64,000 nucleotides of DNA from Roseovarius spongiae (GTDB taxonomy: Bacteria > Pseudomonadota > Alphaproteobacteria > Rhodobacterales > Rhodobacteraceae). A program made the position numbers and the translations under genes. The stretch covers positions 124,001 through 188,000 of the forward strand of contig NZ_RAPE01000002.1 in assembly GCF_003651245.1 (NCBI RefSeq), in the 5' to 3' direction. Below are positions 25,614-35,003 of this stretch, piece after piece (the first letter of the stretch is position 1; each line of letters begins with the position of its first letter). The notes under the pieces were generated by a model. The model was not told where the DNA came from. It ran no database searches and saw nothing but the letters and a program-made list of their open reading frames with translations.

Positions 25614-26374
25614 GTCGAACCCTCCTCGTCGAGGATCGCCATCAGTTCGGCGAGGTGACGTTCGCCCTGGCCCGGGTAGCTTTCGAGCTCCTGCGCCGTC
25701 TTCTCGGCGATTTCGTCGGACAGGACGCGCAGCGGCTGGCCGGTTTGCAGGGCGCGGATATAGGTCTCGGCGGCGCGTTCGAAGTAATACATCCGGTTGA
25801 ACGCGTCCGCGACCGAATCGCCCAGCACCAGGATGCCGTGGTTGCCCATGACCATCACCTTGACCTTGGGATCGGTCAGCATCTGCGCGCAGCGTTCGCC
25901 CTCGCTCTCGAAGGCGAGACCGGAATAGCCCTCGTCCACCACGATGCGATTGTAGAAGGTCGCGCTGTTCTGGTCGATCGGCGGCAGCGTGCTGTCGGCG
26001 AGGCTGGCCAGGACGGTGGCGTGGATCGAGTGGACGTGCATGACGCAGCGCGCATGCGGCACGTGGCGGTGCACCGAGCCGTGCAGCCCCCACGCGGTCG
26101 GGTCCGGGGCGCCGGGTTTTTCCATCGCCTCGGGGTCGTTGGCGTCAAGGTGCAGCAGGTCCGAGGCCTGGATGCGGGAAAAATGCACCTGGTTGGGGTT
26201 CATCAGGAATTCTGTCCCGTCGTCGTTGACGGCGAGGCTGAAATGGTTGGCCACCGCCTCGTGCATGTTCAGGCGCGCGGTCCAGCGGAACGCGGCGGCA
26301 AGTTCGACCCGTTCTTGCCAGTGGGCGATATTGGTGAGCGCCTGGGTATGGGCGGGAACGGTGTGGGAAATCAT
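25601..26374 (-). CDS. Class II aldolase/adducin family protein
   Basis: A 257-residue protein beginning at the ATG at 26374, supported by AGGAG just upstream. The metal-binding histidines H113 and H115 in MHVHSIHAT and H179 in VMGNHGILV are those of the class II aldolase/L-fuculose phosphate aldolase fold. A family-typical ending is seen in YYFERAAETYIRALQTG. Members act as aldolases, epimerases or decarboxylases on hydroxy or keto acids. Neighbouring BKACE and carboxymuconolactone-decarboxylase-like genes point to degradation of a small carboxylic acid. The substrate is unknown. Confidence 0.87.
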   Translation of the reverse strand: MISHTVPAHTQALTNIAHWQERVELAAAFRWTARLNMHEAVANHFSLAVNDDGTEFLMNPNQVHFSRIQASDLLHLDANDPEAMEKPGAPDPTAWGLHGSVHRHVPHARCVMHVHSIHATVLASLADSTLPPIDQNSATFYNRIVVDEGYSGLAFESEGERCAQMLTDPKVKVMVMGNHGILVLGDSVADAFNRMYYFERAAETYIRALQTGQPLRVLSDEIAEKTAQELESYPGQGERHLAELMAILDEEGSTYAS

Positions 26375-26544
26375 GGCGCGGCTCCTGTCTTGGGCATGTG
26401 ATGGCGGCTTCGCCATCATACTGCGCGATTCGCGCGGGGGATGCCAATTCCGCCGGCAAGGCTTGCGGTTCGCCGGATCGCGGGCGCAGGATGGGCGCGA
26501 CAGGGGCGGGGCGCCCGCCCGGTACGCATGAAAGGATAAGCATC

Positions 26545-26937
26545 ATGGCAGACATGTTTGACGAGGACCTGTTCCGCAAGGGGCTGGAGCAGCGCAAGGC
26601 CACGCTGGGCGCGGAATACGTGGAGAAGAACCTCGCCGCCGCGGACGAGTTCAACCGCCCGTTCCAAGAGGCGATGACCGCCTGGTGCTGGGGATTCGGC
26701 TGGGGCGACGAGGCGATCCCGCCGCGCACGCGGAGCATGATGAACCTCGCCATGCTGGGGGCGCTGGGCAAGTGGCATGAATGGGAGACCCACTGCCGCG
26801 GCGCGCTGACCAATGGCGTGACCAAGGAGGAAATTCGCGCCATCGTCCATGTCGTCGCGATCTATTGCGGCGTGCCGCAGGGGATCGAGTGCTTCCGCTC
26901 GGCGCGCAAGGTGTTGGAGGAAGCGGGCGAATTGTAA
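26545..26937 (+). CDS. Carboxymuconolactone decarboxylase family protein
   Basis: A 130-residue all-helical protein of the AhpD/CMD superfamily. Features are the FNRPFQEAMTAWCWGFGWGD entry segment and the helix pair KEEIRAIVHVVAIYCGVPQG, which resembles the gamma-carboxymuconolactone decarboxylase subgroup. Two cysteines are present (C102-like position in IYCG and one in WCWG), but no CxxC redox motif, so peroxidase activity is unlikely. It is divergent from the aldolase gene and 48 bp before BKACE copy 3, with which it probably forms an operon. Confidence 0.85.
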   Translation: MADMFDEDLFRKGLEQRKATLGAEYVEKNLAAADEFNRPFQEAMTAWCWGFGWGDEAIPPRTRSMMNLAMLGALGKWHEWETHCRGALTNGVTKEEIRAIVHVVAIYCGVPQGIECFRSARKVLEEAGEL

Positions 26938-26985
26938 GATGCGGCGCCGATTCCCCGCCGCCTTGCCCCCGAAAGGAGCCCGTCC

Positions 26986-27816
26986 ATGAGCGCCCCCTGC
27001 ATCCTTTGCGTCGCGATCACCGGGTCGGTGCCGACCAAGGCCGACAACCCGGCGGTGCCGATCACCGTGGCCGAGCAGGTCGAATCGACCCATGCCGCAT
27101 ACGAGGCGGGAGCCGCCATCGCGCATTGCCATGTGCGCGCCGACGACGGGACGCCGAGTTCGGACCCCGACCGTTTCGCCGCGTTGAAGGAGGGGCTGGA
27201 AAAACACTGCCCCGGCATGATCGTGCAGTTCTCGACCGGGGGGCGGTCCGGGGCGGGGCGGACGCGCGGCGGGATGCTGCCGCTCAGGCCCGACATGGCG
27301 TCGCTGTCGGTGGGGTCCAACAACTTTCCCGCCCGCGTCTATGAAAACCCGCCCGACCTGGTCGAATGGCTGGCCGGAGAGATGCGCGCGCACGAGGTCA
27401 CGCCCGAGATCGAGGCGTTCGACCTCAGCCATATCCTTCACGCGATCCGCCTGCATCGCGCGGGCGCTCTTTATGGCAATCTCTACGTGCAGTTCGTGAT
27501 GGGCGTGAAGAACGCCATGCCCGCCGACCGCGAGGTATTCGATTTCTACGTGTCGCTGATGCGCGCGCGCGCCCCCGAAGCGCAGTGGTGCGCGGCGGGA
27601 ATCGGCGCCAACCAGGTGGTGGTCAACGAATGGGCCATCGCGGCGGGCGGGCACACGCGCGCGGGGCTCGAGGACAACGTGCGGCTGGACCGCGACACGC
27701 TGGCGCCGTCGAACGCGGCGCTGATCGCGCGGGCCGCCGACATCTGCGCGCGATACGGCCGCCCCGTCGCCACGCCGGCGCAGGCGCGCGCGATTCTGGG
27801 ACTGCGCGCGACGTGA
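26986..27816 (+). CDS. BKACE (DUF849) beta-keto acid cleavage enzyme, copy 3
   Basis: A 276-residue DUF849 enzyme. It starts CILCVAITGS like copy 1, has the zinc-site HCH at residues 47-49 (AHCHVRAD) and an intact RAGLED motif with R225, E229 and D230. AAAGGAG lies about nine bases before the start. It follows the carboxymuconolactone-decarboxylase-like gene on the same strand. It should catalyse the acetyl-CoA-dependent cleavage of a beta-keto acid, with a substrate different from copy 1 given sequence divergence outside the core. Confidence 0.9.
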   Translation: MSAPCILCVAITGSVPTKADNPAVPITVAEQVESTHAAYEAGAAIAHCHVRADDGTPSSDPDRFAALKEGLEKHCPGMIVQFSTGGRSGAGRTRGGMLPLRPDMASLSVGSNNFPARVYENPPDLVEWLAGEMRAHEVTPEIEAFDLSHILHAIRLHRAGALYGNLYVQFVMGVKNAMPADREVFDFYVSLMRARAPEAQWCAAGIGANQVVVNEWAIAAGGHTRAGLEDNVRLDRDTLAPSNAALIARAADICARYGRPVATPAQARAILGLRAT

Positions 27817-28163
27817 GCCAAGGCGCGCGGCGGGATCGCGCCGAGCTGCGTTCGAGCGCGCGGATTCGGTGGAATCACCCGACCTTTCCGGCCCGAACGG
27901 GGGCGAGCCAGCCCGGTCCTCGCGACAGCGCGCGCCGTCCCGACGCCCTGAAATCGCCTGATTTTCCGAGGTTTTCGGCGCGCTTGCGCCCGCGCGGGGC
28001 AGGTTGTGTGGTTTATGCGCCACAACCGGGGCAACAACATCGCGGGGCTGGCGGCGCGCGTTGACAGAAGGGGGCGAAAGGCGGCATTTGATGCCCAAGC
28101 CGCGTCGATCTATGGAGGCGGCGGATCATGACACACATTCCTGCTTATGAGGAGGGACACACC
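27817..28163. promoter_or_regulatory. 347-bp gene-free region with candidate porin promoter
   Basis: No convincing gene was found between the BKACE stop and the porin start. Near the porin there is a consensus TTGACA at 28061-28066 followed by weak -10 matches around 28084-28090. This would give a leader of roughly 70 bases. The ribosome site GAGGAGGG lies at 28149-28156, eight bases before the TTG start. The rest of the region is G+C-rich, with no clear hairpin. Confidence 0.4.
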
Positions 28164-29312
28164 TTGAAAAAGCATCTGCTTTGCACCAGCGCGATCATCG
28201 GTTGCGCAATGGCTGCTCCGGCAACGGCCCAACAATGGGACCTGGCCTGGGGCGGTTTCATGAGCCAGCACGTCGCCTACACCGACCTGAGCGGCACGAT
28301 GTCCGGCACCGGCGTTGGCCAAGTCGACAACGACGGCATCGGCTTCCACTCGTCCAGCGAAATCATCTTCACACCCTCCGTTACCCTGGATAATGGCCTG
28401 ACCTTCGGGATCAACATCCAGATGGAAGGTGAGAACGGTGGTGGCGGTGCGGACGGCATCGACGAAACCTACATGTCGATCTCGGGTGACACGCTTGGCC
28501 GCATCGACATCGGTTCGGAAAACTCCGCCGGTTACAAATCGATGGTTGCCGCACCTGAAGTGACCTCGATGGCCATCAACTCGCCGTCGGTCTCCGCGTT
28601 CATTCCGCTCTCGGCTTCGACCGGTGGCCCGCTCCCCGGCATCTTCCGCGGCGCGATGGTTTCGGCCTACACCGAAGTTGGTCGTAACAACGATACGCAG
28701 CGTATCACCTACTACACGCCGTCCTTCAACGGCCTGACCGTCGGTGTGTCCTATGCGCGTAACAACGGCGGCAACGCTGTCAACAACGCCAACAACAACA
28801 ACGCCGCCAGCGTCAAGGACATCTTTGATATCGGCGTGAACTACAGCCAGACCTTCGGCACCACCAGCGTGAACATCGGCGCACGCTATGGCACCGGTGA
28901 TGGTCAACTTGTCAACCAAGGCGACCTCGACACTTGGGGTATCGGTGCGCAGATCGGCTTCGGTGATTTCACCGTTGGTGCTCACTATGCTGAAAACGAC
29001 AACGGCTATGGGAACGGCTTTGGCGACCAGGAAGGCTGGAGCTTTGGTGCAACCTACGACGCACCTGGCCCCTGGGCGTTCGAAGCTCTGACCTTCCAAG
29101 GTGAAAGCTCCGGAACCGGTGGTGTTGGTACTGCTGCCGCGCCTGGCGCGAAAGAAGAGTACATCGCCTACCGCATCGGCGCGAGCCGCGACTTGGGCCC
29201 GGGCGTTGACTGGGACATCTACGCGATCTGGGCGGAAGCTGACGACAAAACCACGGCAGCGACCGAGATCGAAGGCACCGTCATCGGTACCGCGATCAAC
29301 CTGAGCTTCTAA
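28164..29312 (+). CDS. Outer-membrane porin
   Basis: A 382-residue porin of the alphaproteobacterial general type. I start it at the TTG at 28164 (M-KKHLLCTSAII...), because GAGGAGGG lies eight bases upstream and the protein then opens with a clean signal peptide cleaved after ATAQ. The mature chain is rich in Gly, Asn and alternating aromatic residues, as expected for a beta-barrel. It ends with an outer-membrane beta-signal, TAINLSF, with a terminal phenylalanine. Codon use is less G+C-biased than in neighbours, common for very highly expressed genes. A strong terminator follows directly. Confidence 0.9.
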   Translation: MKKHLLCTSAIIGCAMAAPATAQQWDLAWGGFMSQHVAYTDLSGTMSGTGVGQVDNDGIGFHSSSEIIFTPSVTLDNGLTFGINIQMEGENGGGGADGIDETYMSISGDTLGRIDIGSENSAGYKSMVAAPEVTSMAINSPSVSAFIPLSASTGGPLPGIFRGAMVSAYTEVGRNNDTQRITYYTPSFNGLTVGVSYARNNGGNAVNNANNNNAASVKDIFDIGVNYSQTFGTTSVNIGARYGTGDGQLVNQGDLDTWGIGAQIGFGDFTVGAHYAENDNGYGNGFGDQEGWSFGATYDAPGPWAFEALTFQGESSGTGGVGTAAAPGAKEEYIAYRIGASRDLGPGVDWDIYAIWAEADDKTTAATEIEGTVIGTAINLSF

Positions 29313-29337
29313 GCACAGGTTCCTTCGGGAAAACCGG

Positions 29338-29371
29338 ACGGGGGGGATGTATGTCCCCCCCGTTTTCTTTT
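29338..29371 (+). terminator. Rho-independent terminator of the porin gene
   Basis: ACGGGGGGG at 29338-29346 pairs perfectly with CCCCCCCGT at 29355-29363 around an eight-base loop and is followed by TTTCTTTT. It starts 25 bases after the porin stop codon. Confidence 0.88.
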
Positions 29372-29409
29372 ATGTGGTCTCAACCCAAAGCGACTATCGG
29401 GATTGATTG

Positions 29410-30237
29410 ATGAAACCGAGCATCATCTGGCTGGCCTCCTACCCGAAATCCGGCAACACGTGGGCGCGCATTTTCCTCGCCAACTATCTCGCCAACCCGG
29501 ACGCGCCGCTGCCGATCAACCAGGCGCACCGGTTCTGCATGGGCGATACCGTGGCGGCGATGTATCGCAAGGTCGCGGGGCGTCCGATCGACCTCAACGA
29601 CGTGGACCTGACGCTGACGTTGCGCCCGCGCGTGTTGCGCGCGATCGTGGCCAACAACGCCGACGTCAATTTCGTCAAGACCCACAATATCCGCAGCGCG
29701 GCGCGCGGCGTGCCGCTGATCCCGGACCAATTCACCCGCTCGGCGGTCTATATCCTGCGCAACCCGCTTGACATGGTGCTGTCCTACGCGCGCCATTACG
29801 GCATGACCCCGGAAACGGCGGTCAGTCATATCGCCAACGTGGACAACGCCAACGCCGCCGACGAAAGCAGCGTGGCGCAGTTCCTCGGCACATGGTCCGA
29901 ACATGTCGAAAGCTGGACGAGCCCGTCGCCCTACCCGGTGCTGGTGCTGCGCTACGAAGACCTGCTGGCCGATCCCGAAACGCATTTTGGGAAGCTGCTC
30001 AAGCATATCGGCGTGCCGGTGGATGCGGCGCGGCTGAAGAAAGCCATTGAATTCGCCAGCTTCAAGGAACTGTCCAAGCAGGAAGCGCAGGGCGGATTCG
30101 TCGAGAAATCGAAGCAGAGCGAACGCTTCTTCGCCAAGGGCGCGAGCGGGCAGTGGGAGAGCGACCTTGCCCCCGACCTCGTGGCGCGGGTGAAGCGGGC
30201 GCATCGCAAGGTCATGAAAAAGCACGGGTATCTCTGA
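29410..30237 (+). CDS. Sulfotransferase domain protein, copy 1
   Basis: A 275-residue cytosolic-type sulfotransferase. The 5'-phosphosulfate-binding loop is YPKSGNTW at residues 11-18, the region of the 3'-phosphate-binding motif is [16 protein letters not shown], and the C-terminal KGASGQW matches the family's RKGxxGxW motif. It transfers sulfate from PAPS to a hydroxyl or amine group. The adjacent copy 2 overlaps by one base. No PAPS synthesis gene is nearby. Acceptor unknown; a lipid or glycan is plausible. Confidence 0.88.
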   Translation: MKPSIIWLASYPKSGNTWARIFLANYLANPDAPLPINQAHRFCMGDTVAAMYRKVAGRPIDLNDVDLTLTLRPRVLRAIVANNADVNFVKTHNIRSAARGVPLIPDQFTRSAVYILRNPLDMVLSYARHYGMTPETAVSHIANVDNANAADESSVAQFLGTWSEHVESWTSPSPYPVLVLRYEDLLADPETHFGKLLKHIGVPVDAARLKKAIEFASFKELSKQEAQGGFVEKSKQSERFFAKGASGQWESDLAPDLVARVKRAHRKVMKKHGYL

Positions 30238-31112
30238 TGGAAGACTTACGGCGCATCATCTGGCTGGCCTCCTATCCGAAGTCCGGCAACACCTGGATGC
30301 GCAGCCTGCTGGCGCATTACATGATGCCTGCGGGGCAGGCGCCCGACATCAACAACCTGCGCCAGTTCACCACCGGCGACGTGCGGCAGGACTTCTTCGA
30401 CCGCGCGGCGGGCGGCAGCTTCAGCGCCGGCGACCCAGAGGAATGGCTGAAGGTGCGTCCGCGGGCGCTGCGCCTGATTGCGGCGTCCAAGCCCGACCAT
30501 CACTTCGTCAAGACCCACTGCCAGGCGATCAAGTTCATGGGCGTCGATCTGATCCCGCCCGAGGTGACGGCGGCGGCGATCTACATCATCCGCAACCCGT
30601 TCGACCTCGCCCCGTCCTTCGCGCGGCACCAGAATTGCGACATCGACACCGCGATCGAGCGGATGGCCAACCCCGACACGATCATGGGCACGCCCGCCGG
30701 CATCTACGAAGCACTCGGGAGCTGGGACGGCCATGTGGCGAGCTGGACCCGCGCGCCGGGGCTGCCGCGCCATGTCGTGCGCTACGAGGACATGCTCGCG
30801 CGGCCGGGCAAGACCTTCAGCGACCTGCTGTCGAAATTCCTGCGGGTGCAGGTGAACAAACCCAAGCTCGCGCGCGCGATCAAGGCCACCAGCTTTGCAA
30901 ACATGCAAAAGCAGGAACGCGAAAAGGGTTTTGCCGAACGTCCCGAGGGCATGCAGAACTTTTTCGCCAAGGGGCAGGCGGGCGTGTGGCGCGACGACCT
31001 CACGCCGGAGCAGGTGGGACGCATCCGGGCGGCCTTTCCCAAAACGATCGAGGAATGGTATCCCGAGATGCTGAAGGACACCGCCGAATTCGCGGCGGGC
31101 GCGCAGGCGTGA
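30237..31112 (+). CDS. Sulfotransferase domain protein, copy 2
   Basis: A 291-residue paralogue of the preceding gene, starting at the ATG that shares one base with its stop (TGATG). It keeps [17 protein letters not shown] near the N-terminus, YIIRNPFDLAPSFARH in the middle and FFAKGQAGVW near the end. Substrate-facing parts differ from copy 1, so the two proteins probably sulfate different acceptors or act in sequence. They look like a tandem duplication followed by divergence. Confidence 0.88.
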   Translation: MEDLRRIIWLASYPKSGNTWMRSLLAHYMMPAGQAPDINNLRQFTTGDVRQDFFDRAAGGSFSAGDPEEWLKVRPRALRLIAASKPDHHFVKTHCQAIKFMGVDLIPPEVTAAAIYIIRNPFDLAPSFARHQNCDIDTAIERMANPDTIMGTPAGIYEALGSWDGHVASWTRAPGLPRHVVRYEDMLARPGKTFSDLLSKFLRVQVNKPKLARAIKATSFANMQKQEREKGFAERPEGMQNFFAKGQAGVWRDDLTPEQVGRIRAAFPKTIEEWYPEMLKDTAEFAAGAQA

Positions 31113-31194
31113 TCGCGCGGGCGCCCCTTGCAATCCGGCGCTTCGCGGGCCTCAATGGCGCGAGCTTTGGGTATTCATGAACAAGGGTGACGCC

Positions 31195-31731
31195 ATGCGA
31201 CGCGCAGTTCTTTCCACCAGCCTTGCGGTCATGTCCTTCGTGGCGGCCTGCACGGTCACGCAGCCCGCCGGCACCCATGTGCTGAGCGAGGCCCCGGTCA
31301 CGGGGGGCGGCACGTTCTCGTCTCCGGGCGGGATCAGCGTTGCGCTGGACATTGTGAATATCGGCGGGAAAACAGGCGTTTGCGGCGTCTGGGCCGAAAG
31401 CGAAAGCCAGTCGGTGATGACTCGCGGACGCGCGCGCGACGTGGTGGCGACCGGCGCGGTGGTGCTGGACGGGGAGGCGGTCGCGAACGGTCTCACCTTC
31501 CTGCGCAAGGTCGCGCCGGCCCCGGACTATGCCGGGCAGACCGGCAATTGCGTCGTCAGCGAACGCGATTGGCGCCCCGGCGACGACAGGCGGCGCGCGA
31601 CGATCGTGATCCCGCGGCAGGTGGTTTACCGCGACATCGACGGCGACTGGGGCGCGACGGGCGGTTTCGTGGTCTGGTTCCGCCCCGGCGGGCCGGGGGC
31701 GCATCCCGCGGACCCGAAGCCCTGGGACTGA
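31195..31731 (+). CDS. Uncharacterised lipoprotein
   Basis: A 178-residue protein beginning at the second in-frame ATG (31195), preceded by AAGGGTGAC. An alternative ATG at 31177 adds six residues. The N-terminus is a lipoprotein signal peptide with the lipobox VAAC near residue 19. The rest is Gly- and Val-rich with no family I recognise. Two further cysteines (in GVCGVW and GNCVVS) could form a disulfide. It is 82 bp after the second sulfotransferase and may be a separate unit. Confidence 0.7.
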   Translation: MRRAVLSTSLAVMSFVAACTVTQPAGTHVLSEAPVTGGGTFSSPGGISVALDIVNIGGKTGVCGVWAESESQSVMTRGRARDVVATGAVVLDGEAVANGLTFLRKVAPAPDYAGQTGNCVVSERDWRPGDDRRRATIVIPRQVVYRDIDGDWGATGGFVVWFRPGGPGAHPADPKPWD

Positions 31732-31743
31732 GCGCGCGCCGGT

Positions 31744-32625
31744 TCAGAGCCTGTTGATCGGCACCTTGAGCATCGGCCTGCCGTCCTTGTCCTTCGGCAC
31801 TTCGCCCGCGCGCATGTTGACCTGCAGGGAGGGAATGATGAGCCGCGGCATGGCAAGCGTGGCGTCGCGTTCGGTGCGAAAGCGCACGAATTCCTCGCGT
31901 GTCTTGCCGCCGCCGACATGGATGTTGTGCGCCTTTTCCTCCGCCACGGTGGTTTCCCAGGCGATCTCGCGCCCGTCGGGGCCGTAGTCGTGACAGATGA
32001 ACAGGCGCATCTCATCGGGCAGGGCCAGCACCTTCTGGATGCTGTCATAGAGCGTCCCGGCGTCCCCGCCCGGAAAATCGGCCCGCGCCGAGCCGCCATC
32101 GGGCATGAAGAGCGTATCCCCCACAAAGGCCGCGTCCCCCATCACGTGCACCATGCAGGCGGGCGTGTGTCCCGGCGTGTAGATGGTGAAAACCTGCATG
32201 TCGCCGATCATGTAGGTGTCGCCGTCCTCGAACAGCGCGTCGAACTGGCTGCCGTCGCGCTGGAATTCGGTGCCCTCGTTGAACAACTTGCCGAAGGTCT
32301 CCTGCACCACGAGGATCTGCGCCCCGACGCCGATCCTGCCGCCGAGCTTCTCCTGGATGTAGGGCGCGGCGCTGAGGTGGTCGGCATGCACATGGGTTTC
32401 GATGATCCAGTCGAGCGTGAGCCCCCGCTCCCTTACCTCGGCGATCAGCCCGTCGGCGTGGTCATATGTGATGCGCCCGGCGGCGTAGTCCATGTCGAGC
32501 ACGCTGTCCACGATGGCGCAATGATCGCTGGCGGGATCCTTCACGATGTAGCTGATGGTGTTGCTGGCCGCGTCGAAATGCGGGGAGACGTCGGGTTTCA
32601 CCGAAAGGTCGATGGGATAGGACAT
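31744..32625 (-). CDS. Metallo-beta-lactamase fold hydrolase, ETHE1/Blh-like (probable persulfide dioxygenase)
   Basis: A 293-residue MBL-fold protein. The metal motif THVHADHLSAAP, further ligands in YTPGHTPACMVH and VGDTLF, and the late histidine in FICHDYGP are all visible. The layout and the DFPGGDAGTLYDSIQKVL segment match the ETHE1/Blh group. Those proteins are non-haem iron persulfide dioxygenases, often part of sulfide or biofilm-related (BigR/SqrR) regulons. Family-typical length is about 290. No BigR-type regulator or rhodanese gene is adjacent, so the sulfide role is inferred. It lies downstream of the P450 gene on the same strand, 245 bp apart. Confidence 0.85.
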   Translation of the reverse strand: MSYPIDLSVKPDVSPHFDAASNTISYIVKDPASDHCAIVDSVLDMDYAAGRITYDHADGLIAEVRERGLTLDWIIETHVHADHLSAAPYIQEKLGGRIGVGAQILVVQETFGKLFNEGTEFQRDGSQFDALFEDGDTYMIGDMQVFTIYTPGHTPACMVHVMGDAAFVGDTLFMPDGGSARADFPGGDAGTLYDSIQKVLALPDEMRLFICHDYGPDGREIAWETTVAEEKAHNIHVGGGKTREEFVRFRTERDATLAMPRLIIPSLQVNMRAGEVPKDKDGRPMLKVPINRL

Positions 32626-32870
32626 GGGTATCTCCTCTGGGTGGACTCGTGAGATGCGCGGTAATGTGTAAGCTGGATGGAGGAATCGGAGGGTAACCTC
32701 AGAATTATGATCGTGTTCGTGCTATCTTCGCTGCGGCCGGGCTGGGCGCTGACGCGGGGATTCAGGACCATTCGTTCCCTCTTTCAGAGCGACGCGGGCA
32801 GATCATGCCCTGTCGGGCGGCATGATAACAGCGATTGCGCCGCGGCGCGACATTCGGGGGCAGGGGGGCG

Positions 32871-34232
32871 TCATTCGGGCCGCGTCGCCGGTTCGGCCTG
32901 CAACCACACGCCGCCTTCGGGGCGTAGCGTGAGGATCATCACGGGTTCGGGATCGCGGCCCGCCACCGGGGTGAAGCGGAAGCGCGACAAGAGCGTCGCC
33001 AGCACGATCACCGCCTCCTGCATGGCGAAACTGGCGCCGATGCAGACGCGCGGCCCGTCGCCGAAAGGCAGGTATGTATAGCGCCGGATCGCCTTGCGAT
33101 CGGCAAAGCGGTCGGGGCGGAACGCGTCCGGATCGTCCCAGAGCTGATGATGCCGGTGCAGCGCGTAGATCGGCAGGATGACTGTATCGCCCGCGCGCAC
33201 CTCGCGCCCGCAAAGGGTATCGGCCTTGCGCGCGGTGCGCGACACCATCGCCGCGGGCGGATAGAGGCGCAGCGCCTCGTCCGCGATCTGGCGGATGAAG
33301 GGCAGGTTCGCCACGTCCTCGCCGGTGGCGGCGCGCCCCTGCAACACCGATTGCGCCTCTGCGCGCGCACGGTCCTGCACGTCGGGGTCGAAGGCGCAGA
33401 GATAGAGCGACCACGCCAGGGTGAGCGCGGTCGTCTCGTGCCCGGCGACGATGAAGGTCAGCAGGTTGTCGCACAACTCGGCGGTGTTCATGCTGCGCTT
33501 TGTCTCGGGGTCTTCGCCCGCCAGCAGCAGGTCGAGCAGGTCCGGCACGCCCTCGGGACCGCGCGCGCGGCGCGCCTCCACGGCCTCGTCGGCGATGGAC
33601 TTCATCTGACGCAACGCCGCGCCCGACATGATGCGGCCCGGGCGCGGCACCCAGTCGGGAAAGCCGAGGATGTCGAAGAGCGATATCTTGCCCGCCTCCG
33701 CGATATAGGCGTCGATGGCGTTGTGCACGGCGTCCGCGTCGAAACTGCCGTCGCCGGAAAAGGTGACGTCGGCGATCACGTCGAAGGTGGTGCGCACCAT
33801 GTCGGCGGCGACGTCCACCGCGCGCGGCCCGGCGGCGGCGATGCGCTCGGCGCTGCGGGTGGCGGCGGCGGACATGATCGGCGCGAGGTTCATCACGTTG
33901 CGGTGCGAGAACGCCGGCGCTGCCGCGCGCCGCTGCCAGCGCCAATGTGCGCCCTCCGCGATGAAGAGCGATTCGCCGATGGCCGGCTTCAGCAGGTTTT
34001 TCGTCACCAGCGACTTGGGGTAGTTCTCGATCTCCTCGAGCAGCACCCGGCGCAGCGCGTCGGGATCCATCACCATGTGCCACCGCTTGCCGGTGCGCCC
34101 CGAGACCATCGGCTGCCGGGTGGCGAGTTCGGGAATGATGCTGAGCACGTTGCGCCGCGCGGCGCCGAGGCTCGCCAGAACGCCCATGGGGCGGGTAACG
34201 AGGGGGACGTGAACGGGACTATCGCTGCGCAT
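32871..34232 (-). CDS. Cytochrome P450
   Basis: A 453-residue P450. It has the I-helix oxygen-binding motif AGHETT, the K-helix ExxR in DEALRLYPP and the haem-binding loop FGDGPRVCIG with the cysteine ligand at residue 397. The ATG at 34232 is chosen because the protein then begins near the typical P450 N-terminus and GGAG lies upstream. A longer open frame extends 114 residues with no homology-like features. There is no membrane anchor, so it is a soluble bacterial enzyme needing separate ferredoxin and reductase partners, none of which is adjacent. It resembles P450s acting on fatty acids or terpenoids only in general form. Confidence 0.92.
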   Translation of the reverse strand: MRSDSPVHVPLVTRPMGVLASLGAARRNVLSIIPELATRQPMVSGRTGKRWHMVMDPDALRRVLLEEIENYPKSLVTKNLLKPAIGESLFIAEGAHWRWQRRAAAPAFSHRNVMNLAPIMSAAATRSAERIAAAGPRAVDVAADMVRTTFDVIADVTFSGDGSFDADAVHNAIDAYIAEAGKISLFDILGFPDWVPRPGRIMSGAALRQMKSIADEAVEARRARGPEGVPDLLDLLLAGEDPETKRSMNTAELCDNLLTFIVAGHETTALTLAWSLYLCAFDPDVQDRARAEAQSVLQGRAATGEDVANLPFIRQIADEALRLYPPAAMVSRTARKADTLCGREVRAGDTVILPIYALHRHHQLWDDPDAFRPDRFADRKAIRRYTYLPFGDGPRVCIGASFAMQEAVIVLATLLSRFRFTPVAGRDPEPVMILTLRPEGGVWLQAEPATRPE

Positions 34233-34359
34233 CTGGGGCTCCGGCTCCTGGTGGTCCAGATATAGCCGCCCGCGCCTGCGCGGACAAATCGGGCGGCGCG
34301 CATTGCGCGCGCCGCGCCGCTCTTGTATCCGCAGGGAGTCTTTGCTGCGAGGATGTCCC

Positions 34360-34986
34360 ATGACCCGATCCCTGTTCACGCGCCTGTTGGCCCTGTTCGC
34401 GCTGCTCGCGGTGCTGGGGGGCTGCACCAACCCGGACGATCTCGACCGCGCGCCGGTCGACCTTGGCGATTTCAAGCTCGGGCATGACGTGGTCGTCGCT
34501 CCCAACCTGACCAAGGGGCCGGCTTCGCGCGACGCCAGCAAGGAAGAATGGATCGCGTCGATGAAGGCCGCCATCGACGAGCGGTTCCGCCGCTATGACG
34601 GCGACAGGTTCTATCACATCGCGGCGTCGGTCGAGGGCTACGTGCTGGCGGTGCCGGGCGTGCCGGTGGTCGCGTCCCCGAAATCCGCGCTTATCATCAA
34701 CGTGACCGTCTGGGACGACGCAGCCGGCAAGAAGCTGAACGAAGAGCCCGAGCAGATCACCGTCGTGGAGACGATTTCCGGCAATACGATCCTCGGCTCC
34801 GGGCTCACCCAGTCCAAGGAGGTGCAGATGCGCAACCTCAGCCGCAACGCGGCCAAGCTGATCCAGAACTGGATGGTGCGCGAGATGCACGCGAAGAAGT
34901 GGTTCGGCGGCCCCACGCCCAAGGCCGTCCGCGCCCGCGCCAGACCCGAAACGGCCCCTGCCGCGACGCCCGAGGAGGACGGCTGA
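34360..34986 (+). CDS. Uncharacterised lipoprotein
   Basis: A 208-residue protein with a lipoprotein signal peptide and lipobox LGGC near residue 21. The mature part has alternating strands and helices ([20 protein letters not shown], then [20 protein letters not shown]). It ends in a Pro/Ala/Glu-rich tail. I do not recognise a named family. It lies just before tuf copy 1, which has its own leader and probable promoter, so it is probably a separate unit. Confidence 0.75.
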   Translation: MTRSLFTRLLALFALLAVLGGCTNPDDLDRAPVDLGDFKLGHDVVVAPNLTKGPASRDASKEEWIASMKAAIDERFRRYDGDRFYHIAASVEGYVLAVPGVPVVASPKSALIINVTVWDDAAGKKLNEEPEQITVVETISGNTILGSGLTQSKEVQMRNLSRNAAKLIQNWMVREMHAKKWFGGPTPKAVRARARPETAPAATPEEDG

Positions 34987-35003
34987 GAGGCATTCGGAAA
35001 CGC

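Noticed and set aside
32677..33081. A 134-residue plus-strand frame in the gap before the P450 gene end
   Set aside because: Half of it overlaps the P450 3' end in antisense, it has no good ribosome site and no recognisable feature; the gap is better read as the promoter region of the MBL-fold gene.
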